DNA of 64,000 bases from NCBI GenBank assembly GCA_019637755.1, contig JAHBVC010000001.1, positions 706,480 to 770,479 on the forward strand, read 5' to 3'. Of the stretch, positions 16,498-25,604 are shown one piece after another (the first letter of the stretch is position 1; every line of letters begins with the position of its first letter). This stretch comes from Anaerolineales bacterium (GTDB lineage: Bacteria; Chloroflexota; Anaerolineae; Anaerolineales; UBA11579). Below the pieces are notes generated by a model. It was not told the DNA's origin. It ran no database searches and was given only the letters and a program-made list of their open reading frames with translations. The translations under genes and the position numbers were made by a program.

Positions 16498-17439
16498 ATG
16501 GTTATGAAAGTACTCATCGCCGATTCACTCGCCCCGCAAGCACTGGCGCGCCTGGAGGCCGCCGGCCTGCAGGCGGATGACCGGGCGGGCATCTCCGCCG
16601 AGGAGTTGCAAGCACTCCTGCCGCAGTATGCCGGGCTGATCGTGCGCAGCCGCACCAAGGTCACCGCGGCCCTGCTGGCCGCCGCCCCGGCGCTCAAAGT
16701 GGTAGGCCGTGCCGGCGTAGGCGTAGACAATATCGATCTGGCGGCTGCCAAGGCGCAGGGCGTGGTGGTGGTGAATACGCCGGTTTCCACCAGCGTGGCG
16801 GTAGCCGAGCTGACCCTGGCGCTGATGCTGGCGCTGCTGCGCAGCATCCCGCGCGCCGATGCCAGCATGAAGGCCGGGGCCTGGGATAAAAAATCCTTTG
16901 AGGGCGCCGAGCTGGCGGGCAAGACGCTGGGCGTGCTGGGCATGGGCAACATCGGGGCCCAGGTGGCGCGGCGTGCCGCGGCGTTTGATATGCGCGTGAT
17001 GGCCTACGACCCCTTTTTGGATGACGCCACGATCACGACGCGCGGTGCCCTGGCCGCCAAGCTGGAGGCGGTGTATGCCGAGAGCGATGTGCTCACCCTG
17101 CACCTGCCACTGCTGCCTGAAACGCGCGGCATGCTAAACGAAAGCACCTTCGCACAGATGAAGCGCGGCGTGTACCTGATCTGCGCGGCGCGCGGCGGCG
17201 TGATCGACGAGGACGCGCTGCTGAACGCGCTGGCGCGCGGCCAGGTGGCCGGAGCGGCGCTGGATGTGTTTGCCACCGAGCCGCCGGGCGCCAGCGCCCT
17301 GGTCACCCACCCGCAAGTGATCGCCACGCCCCACATGGGCGCCCAAACCGCCGAGGCGCAGACCCGCGCCGCCGCAGATGTGGCTGACGAAGTAGCCAAT
17401 GTGCTGCTGGGCCAGCCGATCCGCTGGCAAGTGCACTGA
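16498..17439 (+). CDS. serA: D-3-phosphoglycerate dehydrogenase-type 2-hydroxyacid dehydrogenase
   Basis: The 313-residue protein has VVGRAGVGVDNID, NTPVSTSVAVAELTLALMLA, the NAD-binding GMGNIGAQVARRA, and the catalytic set Arg (CAARGGVIDE), Glu (DVFATEP) and His (TPHMGAQTAEAQ). The sequence is closest to phosphoglycerate dehydrogenase, the first step of serine synthesis. It lacks the ACT domains of the long form. TACAAT at 16460-16465 and AAGGAAG at about 16489 fit the start at 16498; ATG at 16504 is also possible. Other 2-hydroxyacids cannot be excluded as substrates. Confidence 0.82.
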   Translation: MVMKVLIADSLAPQALARLEAAGLQADDRAGISAEELQALLPQYAGLIVRSRTKVTAALLAAAPALKVVGRAGVGVDNIDLAAAKAQGVVVVNTPVSTSVAVAELTLALMLALLRSIPRADASMKAGAWDKKSFEGAELAGKTLGVLGMGNIGAQVARRAAAFDMRVMAYDPFLDDATITTRGALAAKLEAVYAESDVLTLHLPLLPETRGMLNESTFAQMKRGVYLICAARGGVIDEDALLNALARGQVAGAALDVFATEPPGASALVTHPQVIATPHMGAQTAEAQTRAAADVADEVANVLLGQPIRWQVH

Positions 17440-17467
17440 TTCCCCTACCGGGGTTACGGAGAGAACG

Positions 17468-18970
17468 ATGAGCAAAGAATTGCAAGCGTTGAAAGATATT
17501 CTGGCCGAGGTCAATGATCTGCAAAATGCCAGCGCCGTGCTGAGCTGGGACCAGCAGACCTATATGCCGCCCAAGGGCGCCGAAGCACGCGGCCAGGCGC
17601 AGGGCACGCTGGACAAGCTGGCCCATGAAAAGTTCACCGCCGCACAGGTGGGCACGCTGCTGGAGGCGCTGGAGAAGCAAGCCGGCAGTTGGGACCCGGA
17701 TTCAGATGAAGCGCGCCTGGTGAAGGTGACGCGGCGCAGCTTCGACAAGGCCACCAAGCTGCCGTCAGCGATGGTGGTGGAACGCGCCGAGCTGACCACG
17801 ATGGGCAACCAGGCCTGGATGGAAGCGCGCAGCACATCGCAATTCGCCATCTTTGAGCCGCACCTGGAGAAGCTGGTCGATTGGTCACGGCGCTACGCCG
17901 AGCTGTTCGCCCCCTACGAGCACGTCTATGACCCGGTGCTGGATGAATACGAGCCGGGGATGAAGACGGCTGACGTCAAGGCAATCTTCAGCGATATCCG
18001 CCCCAAGCAGGTTGAGCTGATCAAGCGCATCGCCGCGGCCCAGCAGGTGGATGACTCCGTGTTGCACCAACCCTTCGCCGAGCCTGACCAGTGGGCGTTT
18101 GGCGTCAACGTCATCACCGATTTCGGTTACGACTGGGCGCAGGGCAATCTCTCCAAAACCACCCACCCCTTCCAAACCACGCTGGGCTGGGGCGATCACC
18201 GCATCACCACGCGGGTGTATCCCGATTTCTTCAATCCCTTTTTCTTCGGCACCCTGCACGAAGCGGGGCACGCCATGCACGCCCAAGGCATGGCAGAGAG
18301 CCTGAAGCGCACGCCGCTGTACAACAGCCCCTCGCTGGCGATCGGCGAATCACAATCGCGCCTGTGGGAGAACCTGGTGGGCCGTTCCAAACCCTTCTGG
18401 GAGCACTACTTCCCCAAACTGCAGCAGGTCTTCCCGCAGCAGCTTAAGGGGGTGCAGATGGAAAGCTTCTACAAGGCGATCAACAAAGTGGCGCCTTCGT
18501 ATATTCGCGTCGAGGCCGACGAAGCCACCTACAACCTGCACATCATGCTGCGCCTCGAGCTGGAGATCGCCTTGATGGAAGGCGAAGCCGAAGTGCACAA
18601 GCTGCCGATGTACTGGAACGAAATGTTCCAGCAGTATCTGGGGGTGACCCCGCCGAATGACCGGGAAGGCGTGCTGCAAGACGTGCACTGGTCGTTCGGG
18701 CTGATGGGCTATTTCTCCACCTATGCGCTGGGCAACCTTGTCTCGGCGCAACTGTGGGAAGTAGCCCATCGCGACATCCCCGGCCTGGACGACAAGATTC
18801 GCAGCGCCGAGTTTGCCCCCCTGCTGCACTGGCTCAACCAGCACATCCACGCCCCGGGGGCCAAGTTTGAACCGCAAGAGATGGTGCAGCGCATCACCGG
18901 CGAGAAGATCAACGGCGATACCTACATTCGCTATCTGGAAAGCAAGTTCAGCGACATCTACGGCCTATAG
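17468..18970 (+). CDS. M32-family metallocarboxypeptidase (carboxypeptidase Taq type)
   Basis: The 500-residue protein has the M32 signature TLHEAGHAMHAQG (HEXXH) about two-fifths from the C-terminus, followed by GESQSRLWENLVGRS and later YIRVEADEATYNLHIMLR. The N-terminal LSWDQQTYMPPKGAEARG is also typical. The family removes C-terminal residues from peptides in the cytoplasm using zinc. ATG at 17468 follows GGAGAGAACG; the longer frame overlaps serA and is not needed. It is 28 nt downstream of serA, so co-transcription is likely. Confidence 0.93.
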   Translation: MSKELQALKDILAEVNDLQNASAVLSWDQQTYMPPKGAEARGQAQGTLDKLAHEKFTAAQVGTLLEALEKQAGSWDPDSDEARLVKVTRRSFDKATKLPSAMVVERAELTTMGNQAWMEARSTSQFAIFEPHLEKLVDWSRRYAELFAPYEHVYDPVLDEYEPGMKTADVKAIFSDIRPKQVELIKRIAAAQQVDDSVLHQPFAEPDQWAFGVNVITDFGYDWAQGNLSKTTHPFQTTLGWGDHRITTRVYPDFFNPFFFGTLHEAGHAMHAQGMAESLKRTPLYNSPSLAIGESQSRLWENLVGRSKPFWEHYFPKLQQVFPQQLKGVQMESFYKAINKVAPSYIRVEADEATYNLHIMLRLELEIALMEGEAEVHKLPMYWNEMFQQYLGVTPPNDREGVLQDVHWSFGLMGYFSTYALGNLVSAQLWEVAHRDIPGLDDKIRSAEFAPLLHWLNQHIHAPGAKFEPQEMVQRITGEKINGDTYIRYLESKFSDIYGL

Positions 18971-18984
18971 CGCACCAGCATACA

Positions 18985-19015
18985 AAAAAGAGCCGGCAAA
19001 ATGCCGGCTCTTTTT
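18985..19015. terminator. Terminator after the carboxypeptidase
   Basis: AAAAAGAGCCGGCA pairs with TGCCGGCTCTTTTT, just after the carboxypeptidase stop. Confidence 0.85.
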
Positions 19016-19063
19016 GTTGCCGGCGGCCAGCGGGCTGGCCCTATCAGGTATCATTGGTGCCTT

Positions 19064-19432
19064 ATGGCAAATATCCTCTTCGTTGACGATGAGCCGTTGA
19101 CACGTAAGCTGCTCACCCAGGCAGCTACCATCATGGGCCACCAGGCGATTACCGCCGCCAGCGAAGAGGAGGCCCTGCGCCTGGCGCAGGAGGCGCGCCC
19201 GGATCTGATCGTTACCGATGTGAATCTGAACGGCCGGCGCAGCCTGGAAATGATCCAGCAGCTGCACACGGCGCCCGATACGCGTAACATTCCGATCGTT
19301 ACGCTTTCGGCCCTGAATTTAAGCGAAATCCAGTCCGAGGCACGCGCCAGTGGCGCGGTGGCCTCGCTGGAAAAACCCATTCGTCTGCAAGCATTGTTAG
19401 AGGTAATTGGTGAGTACGCTCCAAAAAAATGA
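19064..19432 (+). CDS. Single-domain response regulator receiver
   Basis: The 122-residue protein is a complete receiver domain: ILFVDDEPLTRK with the acidic pair, DLIVTDVNLNG with the phospho-accepting Asp, the switch residue region IVTLSA, and SLEKPIR with the conserved Lys. There is no output domain and no kinase nearby, so it may act as a CheY-like shuttle. TATCAT (19049-19054) ends 9 nt before the ATG. The 3' end overlaps the start of the next gene by 23 nt. Confidence 0.88.
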   Translation: MANILFVDDEPLTRKLLTQAATIMGHQAITAASEEEALRLAQEARPDLIVTDVNLNGRRSLEMIQQLHTAPDTRNIPIVTLSALNLSEIQSEARASGAVASLEKPIRLQALLEVIGEYAPKK

Positions 19433-20498
19433 ACCCCTCCCCTTGGTTGTCATGCATGGGGACCAGACTGGCGAGGAATTATTGCAAGAAACCCTGCGCG
19501 TAGCCGATGCGCTGGGCGTCACCTTTGATTTTCAACATTTCGATCTGAGCCTGCAGAACCGCGAAGCCACGCAGAACGCAGTGGTGCACGCCGCCGGAGA
19601 AGCGATGGTGGCGGGCCGCTACGGCCTCAAGGCTGCGACGATCACCCCGGAGAGCGGCAGCCTGGGCAGCCCGAATGCGATCCTGCGCAACACGATGAAG
19701 GCACAGGTGATCCTGCGCACCGGCCGGCGCATCCCCAATGTGCTGCCGGTGGCCGGTGTGCACGCCCCGATCGCCGTGGCGCGCATGGCGGTGGAAGATG
19801 CCTATGGCGCCAAAGAATGGCGCGAGAGCGTGGATGGTGACGAGGTGGCCTACCGCACTTCGCAGATCCACCGCTCCACCTGCCAGGCGGTGGCCGAGTT
19901 TGCCTTCTTGTACGCCAAGAAGAACGGCGCCACCGTGTTCGGCGGGCCGAAGTTTACCGTCAGCCCGATCTATGAAGGCATGTTCAAAGAAGAGATGGAC
20001 GCCGCCGCCCAGCGCCATCCAGAGGTGGAGTACCGCCCCTTGCTGATCGACGCCACGCTGGCCTTGCTGTTGCAGGCCAACGGCCAGGCGCTGGTGATCC
20101 CGGCGCTCAACCGCGATGGCGATCTGCTCTCCGATCTGATCCTGCAGATGTTTGGCAGCATTGCCGGCTCAGAGAGCCTGGTGCTGGCGGTGGATAGCGC
20201 GACACAGAGTGTGAAAGCGGTGATGGCCGAAGCGCCGCACGGCACCGCCCCTGCGCTGGAAGGCAAAGACATCGCCAACCCGATGGGCATGATCCTGGCG
20301 CTGGGCGCGCTGCTCAGCTATGCGCCGGGCAAGGCCTACGAACAAGCCTCACGGGCGATCTACGAAGCCGTCTTCGAAGCGATCCACAGCGGGCACGCCA
20401 CCACCGATCTGGGCGGGCACCTGGGCACCAAAGCCTTCACCGATGAGATCATCCAACGCGTCGGCACCAAACTCGAAGTGTGGTCTGCCCTCGCCTAG
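19410..20498 (+). CDS. Isocitrate/isopropylmalate dehydrogenase family protein
   Basis: The protein (about 362 residues) has the beta-decarboxylating dehydrogenase fold: TPESGSLGSPNAILRNTMKA, AYRTSQIHRSTCQAVAEFAF, VFGGPKFTVSP, LIDATLALLLQ, and PHGTAPALEGKDIANPMGMI near the end. The usual GDGIGPE start reads HGDQTGEEL. The substrate cannot be fixed: isocitrate, isopropylmalate, homoisocitrate and tartrate enzymes share this pattern. The start is GTG at 19410 (TTG at 19407 possible), inside the receiver gene, so the two are translationally coupled. Confidence 0.8.
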   Translation: MSTLQKNEPLPLVVMHGDQTGEELLQETLRVADALGVTFDFQHFDLSLQNREATQNAVVHAAGEAMVAGRYGLKAATITPESGSLGSPNAILRNTMKAQVILRTGRRIPNVLPVAGVHAPIAVARMAVEDAYGAKEWRESVDGDEVAYRTSQIHRSTCQAVAEFAFLYAKKNGATVFGGPKFTVSPIYEGMFKEEMDAAAQRHPEVEYRPLLIDATLALLLQANGQALVIPALNRDGDLLSDLILQMFGSIAGSESLVLAVDSATQSVKAVMAEAPHGTAPALEGKDIANPMGMILALGALLSYAPGKAYEQASRAIYEAVFEAIHSGHATTDLGGHLGTKAFTDEIIQRVGTKLEVWSALA

Positions 20499-20517
20499 CG
20501 TCACGGCCCGGCCCGCT

Positions 20518-21309
20518 ATGCGCATTTTTCTGGCTGCCCTCAGTCTGCTGTTGGTAGCACGCTGCGGGCAGCCAGCCGCGTTAACACCGCCCGCCGCGCT
20601 ACCCACGGCCAGCCTGGCACCGGCCGTCGCTGCCACGCAAACAATTTTTATTGCAAAAACAGGAACTATTGCAATAGATATTGATACTATCGATGTACGC
20701 AGCCCGGGGCCGGATTCGGTGCTCACCTCCCCCATCCAACTGCACGCTACGCTGGCCGGCGGGGCAATGGACCATGCCGAAGTGAGCCTGCTGGACGCCA
20801 GCGGCCGCATTCTGGCACGCCAGGTGCTGCCAGTGGTGGATAGCTCCCTACATGTGAGCCTGCCGTTTGAGATCAGCCGCAGCCCGCAGCCGGCACGCCT
20901 GGTGCTGCGCACACAAGACGCCTACGGCCGCACCCAGGCGCTGCGCTCGCTGGCGGTGACCCTGCTGGCCGAAGGCAGCCCCAGCCTGCACGCGCCGGAA
21001 GAGCGCCCCGCGCTGCAACTGAGCCAGCCCAGCGCAGGCCAAAGCCTGAGCAGTGGGCGCATCCTAATCCAGGGCGATAGCGCCGGCACGCAGCCACTGA
21101 GCATCACGGCGATTGGGCGCAATGGCCGCGTGCTGGCGGCCGGCAGCGTCTACCCGCAGCCCACGGCCAGCGGCGCGAATGCCTTCGCAACCAGCCTGGC
21201 CCTGACGGTAAGCGAGCCTACCTGGGTGCAAATTGCGCTCAGTGAGTACGCCGCTGCAGGGGAAATGCCGACCCGTTTTATTGCAGTGGAAGTGCTGCTA
21301 CTGCCCTAG
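20518..21309 (+). CDS. Exported protein with immunoglobulin-like (Gmad2-type) segments
   Basis: The 263-residue protein has an N-terminal signal (MRIFLAALSLLLVARCG). A Cys follows the hydrophobic core, but Arg at -1 does not fit a lipobox, so lipidation is doubtful. The first repeat-like region (about 60-155) begins VRSPGPDSVLTSPIQLHATL and resembles the Gmad2 immunoglobulin-like fold; a second (about 165-260) begins LQLSQPSAGQSLSSGRILIQ. It is probably extracellular. It starts 19 nt after the dehydrogenase stop and may be in the same operon, but no functional link is evident. Confidence 0.55.
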   Translation: MRIFLAALSLLLVARCGQPAALTPPAALPTASLAPAVAATQTIFIAKTGTIAIDIDTIDVRSPGPDSVLTSPIQLHATLAGGAMDHAEVSLLDASGRILARQVLPVVDSSLHVSLPFEISRSPQPARLVLRTQDAYGRTQALRSLAVTLLAEGSPSLHAPEERPALQLSQPSAGQSLSSGRILIQGDSAGTQPLSITAIGRNGRVLAAGSVYPQPTASGANAFATSLALTVSEPTWVQIALSEYAAAGEMPTRFIAVEVLLLP

Positions 21310-21313
21310 CGGG

Positions 21314-21958
21314 CTAGCCGCCCATTAGCACGCGGTAGAGCTGGATCATCGGCTGCCACACCAAATAGCCCAGCACATCGATGCCCAAGCGCGGCAACAG
21401 GAAGATCGCCGCCAACAAGATCAGCGAGCCATAGGGGCGGATGCGTTCCATGAAGGCTTTGCCGCTGGGCGGCAGAAAGAAGGTGAAGATCTTCTCGCCA
21501 TCCAGAGGAAACACCGGGATCAGGTTGAACAGCATCAACAGCAAGTTGATATAGACGAACGCATCGAGCAACTGGAAGGCCGTAGGCAGCAACGCGCCGG
21601 CACGCAGATCCATCACCACCCAATTCATCTGAAAAGGAATCGCCGCCAGCAGCGCCAGCAGGAAGTTGCTCAGCGGGCCGGCCAGCGCCACCAGCATCGG
21701 CGCGGCGGGGTGGCGGCGCTCGAGGGCGGCGGGGTTGACCATCACCGGCTTGGCCCAGCCGATGCCGGCGATCAATAGTAACAGCGAGCCGATCGGATCA
21801 AGGTGCGCCAGCGGGTTGAGCGTCAGACGCCCTTGCGAGCGCGGGGTATCGTCGCCGAGGCGATCTGCGGCAAAGGCGTGCGCAAATTCATGCACAGTGA
21901 AGGCCACCACCAATACGATGGCCCGCGCGATCAATTCTGAGGGGCTGAGACCGAACAT
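21314..21958 (-). CDS. Site-2 protease family zinc metallopeptidase (M50)
   Basis: The 214-residue membrane protein has HEFAH in the first helices ([19 protein letters not shown]) and the second zinc motif [30 protein letters not shown] between them is typical of short M50 enzymes. It would cut substrates within the membrane. The ATG at 21958 follows TATAAT (minus, 21965-21970) by 6 nt. The longer frame upstream overlaps the opposite-strand DUF951 gene and is rejected. Confidence 0.92.
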   Translation of the reverse strand: MFGLSPSELIARAIVLVVAFTVHEFAHAFAADRLGDDTPRSQGRLTLNPLAHLDPIGSLLLLIAGIGWAKPVMVNPAALERRHPAAPMLVALAGPLSNFLLALLAAIPFQMNWVVMDLRAGALLPTAFQLLDAFVYINLLLMLFNLIPVFPLDGEKIFTFFLPPSGKAFMERIRPYGSLILLAAIFLLPRLGIDVLGYLVWQPMIQLYRVLMGG

Positions 21959-22007
21959 GGCAGGATTATAACCAGCCCGCACGCCGTGATACCATACCCC
22001 GCACACC

Positions 22008-22202
22008 ATGCTGCCGGAACTCAAGCTCGACGATGTAGTACGTTTGCACAAAGTACACCCGTGCGGCAGCACCGATTGGAAGGTGGTGCGCCTGGGTGCA
22101 GATATTGGCCTGGTGTGCCTGGGCTGTGGCCGCCGCGTCCTGCTGGAGCGGCGCAAACTGGCCCACCGTATGAAAAAGATCCTCAGCGAAGAAGAAAAGT
22201 GA
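22008..22202 (+). CDS. DUF951 family protein
   Basis: The 64-residue protein has [20 protein letters not shown], then [20 protein letters not shown]. The three cysteines (HPCG, CLGC) and overall length match DUF951, a small zinc-ribbon-like family found next to varied housekeeping genes. The function is not known. It is divergent from the M50 gene, 49 bp apart. Confidence 0.85.
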   Translation: MLPELKLDDVVRLHKVHPCGSTDWKVVRLGADIGLVCLGCGRRVLLERRKLAHRMKKILSEEEK

Positions 22203-22271
22203 TCCATCGATCGATCGGTCAGCCCCTCGTCAGACGAAAGTGCTTGACCGAATCGGTAGTGGTTTCGATCT

Positions 22272-23117
22272 ATGTCGATTTTATTTCTTGTCGCCACGCC
22301 CATCGGCAACCTTGAAGATATGAGCCCGCGGGCGATACGTGTGCTGCGCGAAGTGCAACTCATCGCCGCCGAAGATACCCGCCATAGCCGCAAGCTACTG
22401 ACCCATTTTGAGATCCACACCCCGCTGACCAGCTATTACGAGCACAACCAGCTTAGCAAGCTGGAGCGCGTGCTGGCCGCGCTGGCCGCCGGCGATGTAG
22501 CCCTGATCTCCGATGCGGGCATGCCCGGCATCAACGACCCCGGCTACCTGCTGGTGCGGGCGGCCTTGCAGGCCGGGCACCAGGTCAGCCCGGTGCCCGG
22601 GCCCAGCGCCCCGGTGGCGGCGCTGGCGGCCAGCGGCCTGCCCAGCGATCACTTCGTATATCTCGGCTACCTGCCGGCCAAAGCCAGCGAGCGCCGCGCC
22701 GCGATCGAGCAGGTGGCCGCCCTGCCCTACACGCTGATCTGGCTGGAGAGCCCGCACCGCTTGAGCGCCGCATTGGCCGACCTGCAGCGCGTGCTGGGTG
22801 AACGCCACGTGGCGGTGGCCGCCGAACTCACCAAGCTATACGAGCGCTTCTTCCGCGGCACGCTGAGCGAAGCCGCGGCATTCTACGCCAAGCAGCCGGC
22901 CCGCGGCGAATTCACCCTGGTGGTGGCAGGCGCCGAAACGCAGCCACAAGCCTGGGGCGAAGAGCAAGTAAAATCACTGCTGCAGGCCGGGCTGGCCACT
23001 ACGCCGCCCTCCCAATTGGCCAAGCAGGTGGCCGCCGAGAGCGGTTGGCCGCGCAGCCAGGTGTATACCCTCCTCGAACAACTCCGCAAGGAACGTATTG
23101 ACGATGAATCTGAATGA
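22272..23117 (+). CDS. rsmI: 16S rRNA (cytidine(1402)-2'-O)-methyltransferase
   Basis: The 281-residue protein opens with [20 protein letters not shown] and continues with [35 protein letters not shown] and [19 protein letters not shown], all RsmI hallmarks. It methylates the ribose of C1402 in 16S rRNA. The C-terminal domain (about 220-281) is present. The 3' end overlaps the next start by 14 nt. Confidence 0.95.
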   Translation: MSILFLVATPIGNLEDMSPRAIRVLREVQLIAAEDTRHSRKLLTHFEIHTPLTSYYEHNQLSKLERVLAALAAGDVALISDAGMPGINDPGYLLVRAALQAGHQVSPVPGPSAPVAALAASGLPSDHFVYLGYLPAKASERRAAIEQVAALPYTLIWLESPHRLSAALADLQRVLGERHVAVAAELTKLYERFFRGTLSEAAAFYAKQPARGEFTLVVAGAETQPQAWGEEQVKSLLQAGLATTPPSQLAKQVAAESGWPRSQVYTLLEQLRKERIDDESE

Positions 23118-24156
23118 CCTTGACTTGATGAAGCAGCAAGACCCCGAGAACATGATCGGCCATATCAACGGCCTGCCCGAGCAGTTGGCGGCCGCCTGGG
23201 CGCTGGGCCAACGCCTGGCCCTGCCGGCGTGGGCGGGCATCCGCCAGATCGTGGTGGCAGGCATGGGTGGCTCGGCCATCGGCGCCGATCTGCTGGCGGC
23301 CTACGCCGAGCCGCAGTTGCAGGCCAGCCTGGTCACCCATCGTGACTATGGCCTGCCGGCCTGGGTGAACGCCGATACGTTGGTGGTGTGCTCTTCACAC
23401 TCCGGCAACACCGAGGAAACCTTGGCTGCCTACACGGCCGCCAAGGCCGCCGGCAGCAAAATTCTGGTGGTGTGCACCGGCGGCAAGTTAGCTGCCCTGG
23501 CCCAGCAAGATGGCCACCCCCTGTGGCAGTTCGAGCACAAGGGCCAGCCGCGCACCGCCGTGGGCTACTCGTTCGGCTTGCTGCTGGCGCTGGTGGCGCG
23601 GCTGGGCCTGTTGCCTGACCCAGGCGCCGAGCTGGCTGGCGCGGTGGCGGCGATGCAGGCGCAACAGGCCGCCTTCCTCCCCGAGGTGCCCGACACGCAA
23701 AACCCTGCAAAACGCATGGGCGGCCAACTGATCGGCCGCTGGGTCACGATATACGGCGCCGGCCTGATGGCGCCGGTGGCGCGCCGCTGGAAGGCGCAGC
23801 TCAACGAGAATTCAAAGGCCGCCGCCAGCTTTGAAGTCATTCCTGAGACCAATCACAACGCTTTGCAAGGGCTAATGCAGCCCGAAGCGCAATTCAACGC
23901 CAGCATGGCGCTGTTCCTGCTGGCCGCGCAGGATGATGCACGCAACCGCAAGCGCACCGAGCTTACCCGCAACGCGGTGATGGTGGAGGGCCAGAACACC
24001 GACATGATCCGCGCACAAGGGGACACGCGCATGGCCAACCTGTGGACGGCGCTGCACTATGGCGATTACGTCAGCTTCTATCTGGCGATGGGCTATGGCT
24101 ACGACCCCACCCCGGTGCCGGCCCTGGCGGCGTTCAAGCAAGCGATGGCCGGTTAA
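23104..24156 (+). CDS. Bifunctional phosphoglucose/phosphomannose isomerase family protein
   Basis: The 350-residue protein has a SIS domain (VVAGMGGSAIGADLL, VVCSSHSGNTEETLAAYTAA) and the C-terminal region of the bifunctional PGI/PMI family (LNENSKAAASFEVIPETNHN, with Glu and His likely catalytic). It would interconvert glucose-, fructose- and mannose-6-phosphate. ATG at 23104 overlaps the rsmI end. Mannose phosphates could feed the glycosyltransferases further along, but that is inference. Confidence 0.88.
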   Translation: MNLNDLDLMKQQDPENMIGHINGLPEQLAAAWALGQRLALPAWAGIRQIVVAGMGGSAIGADLLAAYAEPQLQASLVTHRDYGLPAWVNADTLVVCSSHSGNTEETLAAYTAAKAAGSKILVVCTGGKLAALAQQDGHPLWQFEHKGQPRTAVGYSFGLLLALVARLGLLPDPGAELAGAVAAMQAQQAAFLPEVPDTQNPAKRMGGQLIGRWVTIYGAGLMAPVARRWKAQLNENSKAAASFEVIPETNHNALQGLMQPEAQFNASMALFLLAAQDDARNRKRTELTRNAVMVEGQNTDMIRAQGDTRMANLWTALHYGDYVSFYLAMGYGYDPTPVPALAAFKQAMAG

Positions 24157-24162
24157 AAGTAC

Positions 24163-25602
24163 ATGCAGTTTGCTTCACTGCAGTTCGCCGTCTTCATACC
24201 GCTGTTAGCGCTGGTCTACTTTGCATTGCCCCCGCGCCATCGCTGGGCGGCCCTGCTGCTGGCGAGCGTGTATTTTTACATGAGCTTTATCCCAGTGTAT
24301 GTGTTGCTGGCGCTAGCGCTCAGCCTGCTGGACTATTGGGGTGCGCTGGCGCTGGAACGCAGCCCGGTGGCCAAGCGGCGCGGGCTGTACCTGAGCCTGA
24401 TCGCGATACACCTGCTGGCCTTACTGTGGCTCAAGTACAACAACTTCCTCGGTGAAAATCTGAGCAGCCTGCTGGGCCGCGACTTCACGGCGTCCGGCTG
24501 GCTGGCGCCGGTGGGCCTCTCGTACCAGACGCTGATGTCGATCAGCTATCTGAGCGAAGTGCATGCGGGGCGCTTCCCGGCGGCGCGCAAGCTGCACACT
24601 GTGGCGCTGTACCTGTTGTTCTTCCCGCAGCTACTGGCCGGGCCGATCGAGCGCCCGCAGCACACCATGCCGCAGTTCGAAGCCGGGCAAGGTTTTGACT
24701 ACGCCCGCGTGACAGACGGTTTAAAGCGCATGGCGTTTGGTTTCTTCAAGAAGCTGGTGGTTGCCGACCGCCTGGCCGTGATCGTGGGCACGGTGTATGG
24801 CAATGTGCGCGCCTTTGACGGGCCGCAGTTGATGCTGGCCACGCTGCTGTACGCCTGGCAAATTTATTACGACTTCTCCGGCTATACGGATATTGCCCTC
24901 GGCACGGCGCAGCTCTTTGGCATCCGCCTGAGCGAGAATTTCAAACAGCCGTACTTCTCACGTTCAGTGACCGAGTTCTGGCAACGCTGGCACATCTCGC
25001 TCTCCACCTGGCTACGCGATTATTTATATTTCCCACTGGCGCGCAAACTGCGCTCGCCGCGCTGGCGCTGGCTAGCGCTCTTCACCACCTTCGCGATCAG
25101 CGGGCTGTGGCATGGCGCGGCGTGGACCTTTGCGGTGTGGGGTGCTTTGCATGGCCTATTCATGATCGTGGAATTGTGGCTCAAGCGCCCTGGGGCGCCG
25201 GCGCCTTCCTCGCCCTGGCTGGAGGCAGCCAAGACCATCGCCACCTTCACCGCGGTGAGCTTTGCGTGGATCTTCTTCCGTGCCGCTGATCTGAACGACG
25301 CCGGATATATCGTCACCCATCTGTTCAGCAACCTGCCAGCCTGGGCCGCCAACCTCACCTCGCCGGCCTTTTTCAAAGACGCGTTGGTGCACATGGGCTT
25401 TAGCCTCTCCAGCCTGGTGATCGTGCTGATCAGCCTGCCCTTACTTTGGCTGCTGGATCGCATGCAAAGCCAGCAGGATCTGTTGGAGCGCCTGAACCGG
25501 CTCGGCCGGGTGCCGCGCTGGGCAGTGTATTACTTGCTGGTGGTGGCGATTGCCTTTTTGGGCATGTACGGCGCATCCGGATTCATTTACTTTCAGTTTT
25601 AG
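24163..25602 (+). CDS. MBOAT-family O-acyltransferase (AlgI-like)
   Basis: The 479-residue protein has about ten membrane helices and the MBOAT landmarks: APVGLSYQTLMSISYLSEV, FFPQLLAGPIERP, WQIYYDFSGYTDIALGTAQL, FWQRWHISLSTWLRDYLYFP and the catalytic His in ISGLWHGAAWTF. AlgI/DltB relatives move acyl groups across the membrane to acetylate or acylate extracellular polymers. It is 6 nt after the isomerase and 2 nt before an SGNH-like partner, so it is clearly one operon. Confidence 0.9.
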   Translation: MQFASLQFAVFIPLLALVYFALPPRHRWAALLLASVYFYMSFIPVYVLLALALSLLDYWGALALERSPVAKRRGLYLSLIAIHLLALLWLKYNNFLGENLSSLLGRDFTASGWLAPVGLSYQTLMSISYLSEVHAGRFPAARKLHTVALYLLFFPQLLAGPIERPQHTMPQFEAGQGFDYARVTDGLKRMAFGFFKKLVVADRLAVIVGTVYGNVRAFDGPQLMLATLLYAWQIYYDFSGYTDIALGTAQLFGIRLSENFKQPYFSRSVTEFWQRWHISLSTWLRDYLYFPLARKLRSPRWRWLALFTTFAISGLWHGAAWTFAVWGALHGLFMIVELWLKRPGAPAPSSPWLEAAKTIATFTAVSFAWIFFRAADLNDAGYIVTHLFSNLPAWAANLTSPAFFKDALVHMGFSLSSLVIVLISLPLLWLLDRMQSQQDLLERLNRLGRVPRWAVYYLLVVAIAFLGMYGASGFIYFQF

Positions 25603-25604
25603 CC